From positions 1 to 9,403 of the forward strand of contig JASHQV010000312.1 of the NCBI GenBank assembly GCA_030038955.1: a stretch of DNA of 9,403 bases. The letters are read 5' to 3'. Below, piece by piece: positions 5,565 through 9,403 of the stretch; position 1 is the first letter of the stretch; each line of letters opens with the position of its first letter. This stretch comes from Solirubrobacteraceae bacterium (GTDB lineage: Bacteria > Actinomycetota > Thermoleophilia > Solirubrobacterales > Solirubrobacteraceae). Under the pieces are notes generated by a model. That model was not told where the DNA came from. It searched no databases and worked only from the letters and a program-made list of their open reading frames with translations. The position numbers were made by a program, and so were the translations under genes.

Positions 5565-6815
5565 TCACACGGTAACGGAGGTGGCCGGCCGAGACTTGAC
5601 GCCCCCGACGCGCGTCGCCAGCACTCCCGCGAGCGCCACCACGAAGCATGTGATCGCGCCGAGACCGAGCCCGGCGCGCGAGCCGGCGAGGCTCATCACC
5701 GCTCCGATCACCGGGCCGCCGATCGGCGTCGACCCCTGGAAGGCCACGAACCACAGTGACATCACACGTCCGCGCATCTCCGGCGCCGCCCGCAGCTGCA
5801 GGGTGGCGTTGCCGGTCGCCATGAACGAGATGCTGGCCGCCCCGGTGAACGCCAGCGCGATCAGCTCGATCGGCAGGGTTGGCGCCACCGTCGCCAGCGT
5901 CATCGCCAGCCCGAACCCCGTCGCCGCGGCGATCAACGGCCCGATCCCGGTGCGTCCCCGGGTGGCGACGATCAGCCCGCCCCCGACCGCCCCGAAGCCC
6001 ATCGCCGCGGTCATGAACCCGAACCCGCTCGAGCCCGCGTGCAGGCCGGCCCGCGCCATGTACGGGAGCGAGACCTGGAACTCGTAGGTGAGGCAGCCGA
6101 CCGCGCCCATCATCAGCAGCGGCACCGCCAGCTCCGGCGTGCGCCGGATGTAGCTGAGCCCCTGGCGCAGCTGGCCCTTGGCGCGCTCGGTCGGCGTGAC
6201 CGGCTGCAGCGCCCCCGGGTCGAGCGTCACCAGCGAGGTGATCACCGCGACGAAGCTGGCGGCGTTGACCAGGAAGCAGACGCCCTCGCCGACGATCGCG
6301 ATCATGATCCCCGCGACCGCCGGACCGAGCACGCGCGCCATGTTGACCAGCACCGAGTTCAGGCTGACGGCGTTGCGCAGGTGGTCCGGCCCGACCAGCT
6401 CGAGCATGAACGACTGCCGCGAGGGGTTCTCGAACGCGTTGTTGAGCCCGAGCAGCGCGGCCAGCACGCCGATCTCCCACACCCGCACGAGACCGCTGAT
6501 CGTCAGCAGCCCGAGGGCCAGCGCCTGGACGCCCATCGCGCTCTGCAGGGCGATCATCATCCGTCGCTTGTCGACGCGGTCGGCGATCACGCCGCCGTAC
6601 GGCCCGAGCAGTAGCACCGGCACCGTCTGCAGGGCGACGATCAGACCTAGCATCGTCGCCGAGTCGTGGGTGAGCGACAGCACCAGCCACGCCTGCGCGG
6701 TCGTCTGCATCCAGGTGCCGATCAGCGAGATCGCCTGGCCGCTGATGTAGCGACGGTAGTTGGGTACCTGCAGAGCCGCGAAGGTGACGCTCGAGACGCG
6801 CCTGATCCGCGTCAC
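5565..6815 (-). CDS. MFS transporter, MFS_3/EntS-like exporter
   Basis: The 416-residue protein has about twelve hydrophobic segments, the usual length for this family. The N-terminal FAALQVPNYRRYISGQ followed by GTWMQTTAQAWLVLSLT is the signature of the MFS_3 (enterobactin exporter EntS-like) group. MFS motif A is present between helices 2 and 3 (GGVIADRVDKRR, 74-85). Members export small molecules by proton antiport; the substrate cannot be read from the sequence. The GTG at 6815 overlaps the stop of the marR gene by four bases (GTGA), so the two are probably translated from one mRNA and share the operator upstream of marR. This arrangement usually means that the regulator senses a compound the pump removes. 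An 85-bp gap with its own promoter-like features separates it from the ferredoxin. Confidence 0.93.
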   Translation of the reverse strand: MTRIRRVSSVTFAALQVPNYRRYISGQAISLIGTWMQTTAQAWLVLSLTHDSATMLGLIVALQTVPVLLLGPYGGVIADRVDKRRMMIALQSAMGVQALALGLLTISGLVRVWEIGVLAALLGLNNAFENPSRQSFMLELVGPDHLRNAVSLNSVLVNMARVLGPAVAGIMIAIVGEGVCFLVNAASFVAVITSLVTLDPGALQPVTPTERAKGQLRQGLSYIRRTPELAVPLLMMGAVGCLTYEFQVSLPYMARAGLHAGSSGFGFMTAAMGFGAVGGGLIVATRGRTGIGPLIAAATGFGLAMTLATVAPTLPIELIALAFTGAASISFMATGNATLQLRAAPEMRGRVMSLWFVAFQGSTPIGGPVIGAVMSLAGSRAGLGLGAITCFVVALAGVLATRVGGVKSRPATSVTV

Positions 6816-7276
6816 GCGCGTCGCCCCTTGAGCGGCTCGACCAGCCGCTCCAGCGCCGGCAGCGCCTTGACGATCGCCCGACGCTCGGCGTCCGACAGCT
6901 CATCCATCGCGCCCAGCACCGCTTGCGTGCGCTGGTCGCGCAGATGCCGCGCCAGCTCGGCTCCGGCGTCGGTCACCTGCACCCAGGCGGCGCGCCGGTC
7001 GCCCGGGTCGGAGCTGCGCGCCAGCACGCCGGCCTCGACCATGTCGCCGACCATCCGCGACAGCATCGTCGGGTTCAGCCCCTCCGCCTCGGCCAGCTCG
7101 GCCAGCCGGATCGGCCCGCGGCGATCGACGAGCAGCAGCGCCGACGCGCGGGCCGGCGTCATCGCCGGATGCGTGGAGGCATCGGTGTCGCGCAGATGCC
7201 GGTACAGCCGCGAGATCGTCTGCCGCAGTCGCTGCGCGACTTCGAACTCGATCGTGGTGTCAACGACTGCCGGCAT
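6812..7276 (-). CDS. MarR-family transcriptional regulator
   Basis: This is a 154-residue cytosolic winged-helix regulator, expected to act as a homodimer. N-terminal and C-terminal helices (about 8-30 and 104-150) would form the dimer interface. The DNA-binding core is MTPARASALLLVDRRGPIRLAELAE through MVGDMVEAGVLARS (39-88), with the recognition helix near LNPTMLSRMVGDMVEAG. The wing carries the family motif DPGDRR (90-95). It starts at ATG 7276, with no obvious Shine-Dalgarno. A palindrome 9 bp upstream of the start is a likely self-operator. The stop overlaps the MFS exporter start, so it probably represses its own operon and is released by a ligand, as is common in the family. The inducer is unknown. 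Confidence 0.95.
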   Translation of the reverse strand: MPAVVDTTIEFEVAQRLRQTISRLYRHLRDTDASTHPAMTPARASALLLVDRRGPIRLAELAEAEGLNPTMLSRMVGDMVEAGVLARSSDPGDRRAAWVQVTDAGAELARHLRDQRTQAVLGAMDELSDAERRAIVKALPALERLVEPLKGRRA

Positions 7277-7285
7277 ACAGATAAT

Positions 7286-7329
7286 TGCTTGCTGGCAAGC
7301 ATTCTATCAGATCACCCTTCCGGTGTCGC
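7286..7329 (-). promoter_or_regulatory. marR-MFS promoter with palindromic operator
   Basis: On the minus strand, GCGACA (7329-7324) and TAGAAT (7306-7301) form a -35/-10 pair with a 17-bp spacer. Immediately downstream is a perfect palindrome, TGCTTGC-TG-GCAAGCA (7286-7301), which overlaps the last -10 base and the expected transcription start. A protein bound there would block RNA polymerase. TTGC/GCAA palindromes of this size are typical MarR operators. The expected 5' leader is under 25 bases. Binding by the adjacent MarR is an inference. Confidence 0.7.
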
Positions 7330-7330
7330 C

Positions 7331-7360
7331 GGGCGGGGTGGCTTGCGGCACACCCCGCCC
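7331..7360 (-). terminator. GC-rich hairpin downstream of the isocitrate dehydrogenase gene
   Basis: GGGCGGGGTG (7331-7340) and CACCCCGCCC (7351-7360) form a perfect 10-bp stem with a 10-nt loop. It lies about 80-110 nt after the icd stop and just before the marR -35 box. It could end icd transcripts and insulate the marR promoter. No U-tract follows, so it is not a canonical intrinsic terminator. The rest of 7361-7441 shows no gene. Confidence 0.4.
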
Positions 7361-7441
7361 GCCCCGCGGTCGCCCCGCGCACCAAGCCGCTCGCTCGCAC
7401 CGAGCCGGCGCCGCACACCGGTGCCTCGACGCGGCCCGCCC

Positions 7442-9403
<1,962 letters not shown>

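Noticed and set aside
5467..6903. 478-codon minus-strand open frame over the MFS gene
   Set aside because: It is a +1-type shadow; the 416-residue frame shows transmembrane segments and MFS motif A, while this one is Arg/Gly/Asp-rich with none.

Overview
The window is very GC-rich, with dense short-gap gene packing and GTG/TTG starts. The gene set (monomeric NADP-isocitrate dehydrogenase, 7Fe ferredoxin, LipA next to a Tim44-like membrane protein, and an AbiEi-like/DUF559 protein) fits a high-GC actinobacterium, perhaps class Thermoleophilia (Solirubrobacterales). The taxonomic call is an inference from gene content and base composition; no rRNA or other marker is present.

Layout. (1) 1-794, minus strand: 3'-truncated gene for a winged-helix (AbiEi-like) protein with a DUF559/PD-(D/E)XK-like C-terminus. 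A 14-bp perfect inverted repeat lies just outside its start. (2) 795-966: gene-free divergent promoter region containing that inverted repeat and an exact 23-bp tandem duplication. (3) 967-3410, plus strand: lipA and a membrane-anchored protein with two Tim44/NTF2-like domains, joined by an ATGA overlap. (4) 3411-3574: a 23-bp tandem repeat array of five units. It reads as five consecutive GTG...TGA mini-ORFs, each overlapping the next start by four bases, and the last runs into the start of the next gene. (5) 3575-4684, plus strand: membrane-anchored D-Ala-D-Ala carboxypeptidase (peptidase S11), with a strong GC hairpin early in its coding sequence. (6) 4627-5479, minus strand: DUF2269-type membrane protein, whose 3' end overlaps the carboxypeptidase tail to tail, and a 7Fe ferredoxin. 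(7) 5565-7276, minus strand: a marR-MFS exporter pair with a GTGA overlap and a clear palindromic operator/promoter. (8) 7442-9403, minus strand: 5'-truncated monomeric isocitrate dehydrogenase.

How the genes work together. LipA makes the lipoyl cofactor of the 2-oxoacid dehydrogenases, and Icd makes 2-oxoglutarate, so both serve central carbon metabolism, but they are not in one operon. Ferredoxin could supply low-potential electrons to 2-oxoacid:ferredoxin oxidoreductases or P450s. The marR-MFS pair is a typical self-regulated efflux unit. The carboxypeptidase trims peptidoglycan stem peptides.

The most unusual signals are non-coding: two independent 23-bp-period tandem repeats on either side of the lipA-Tim44 pair, the second forming a mini-ORF chain into the carboxypeptidase start, and the long inverted repeat at the AbiEi-like gene. 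No CRISPR array, rRNA, tRNA or intact insertion sequence was seen.
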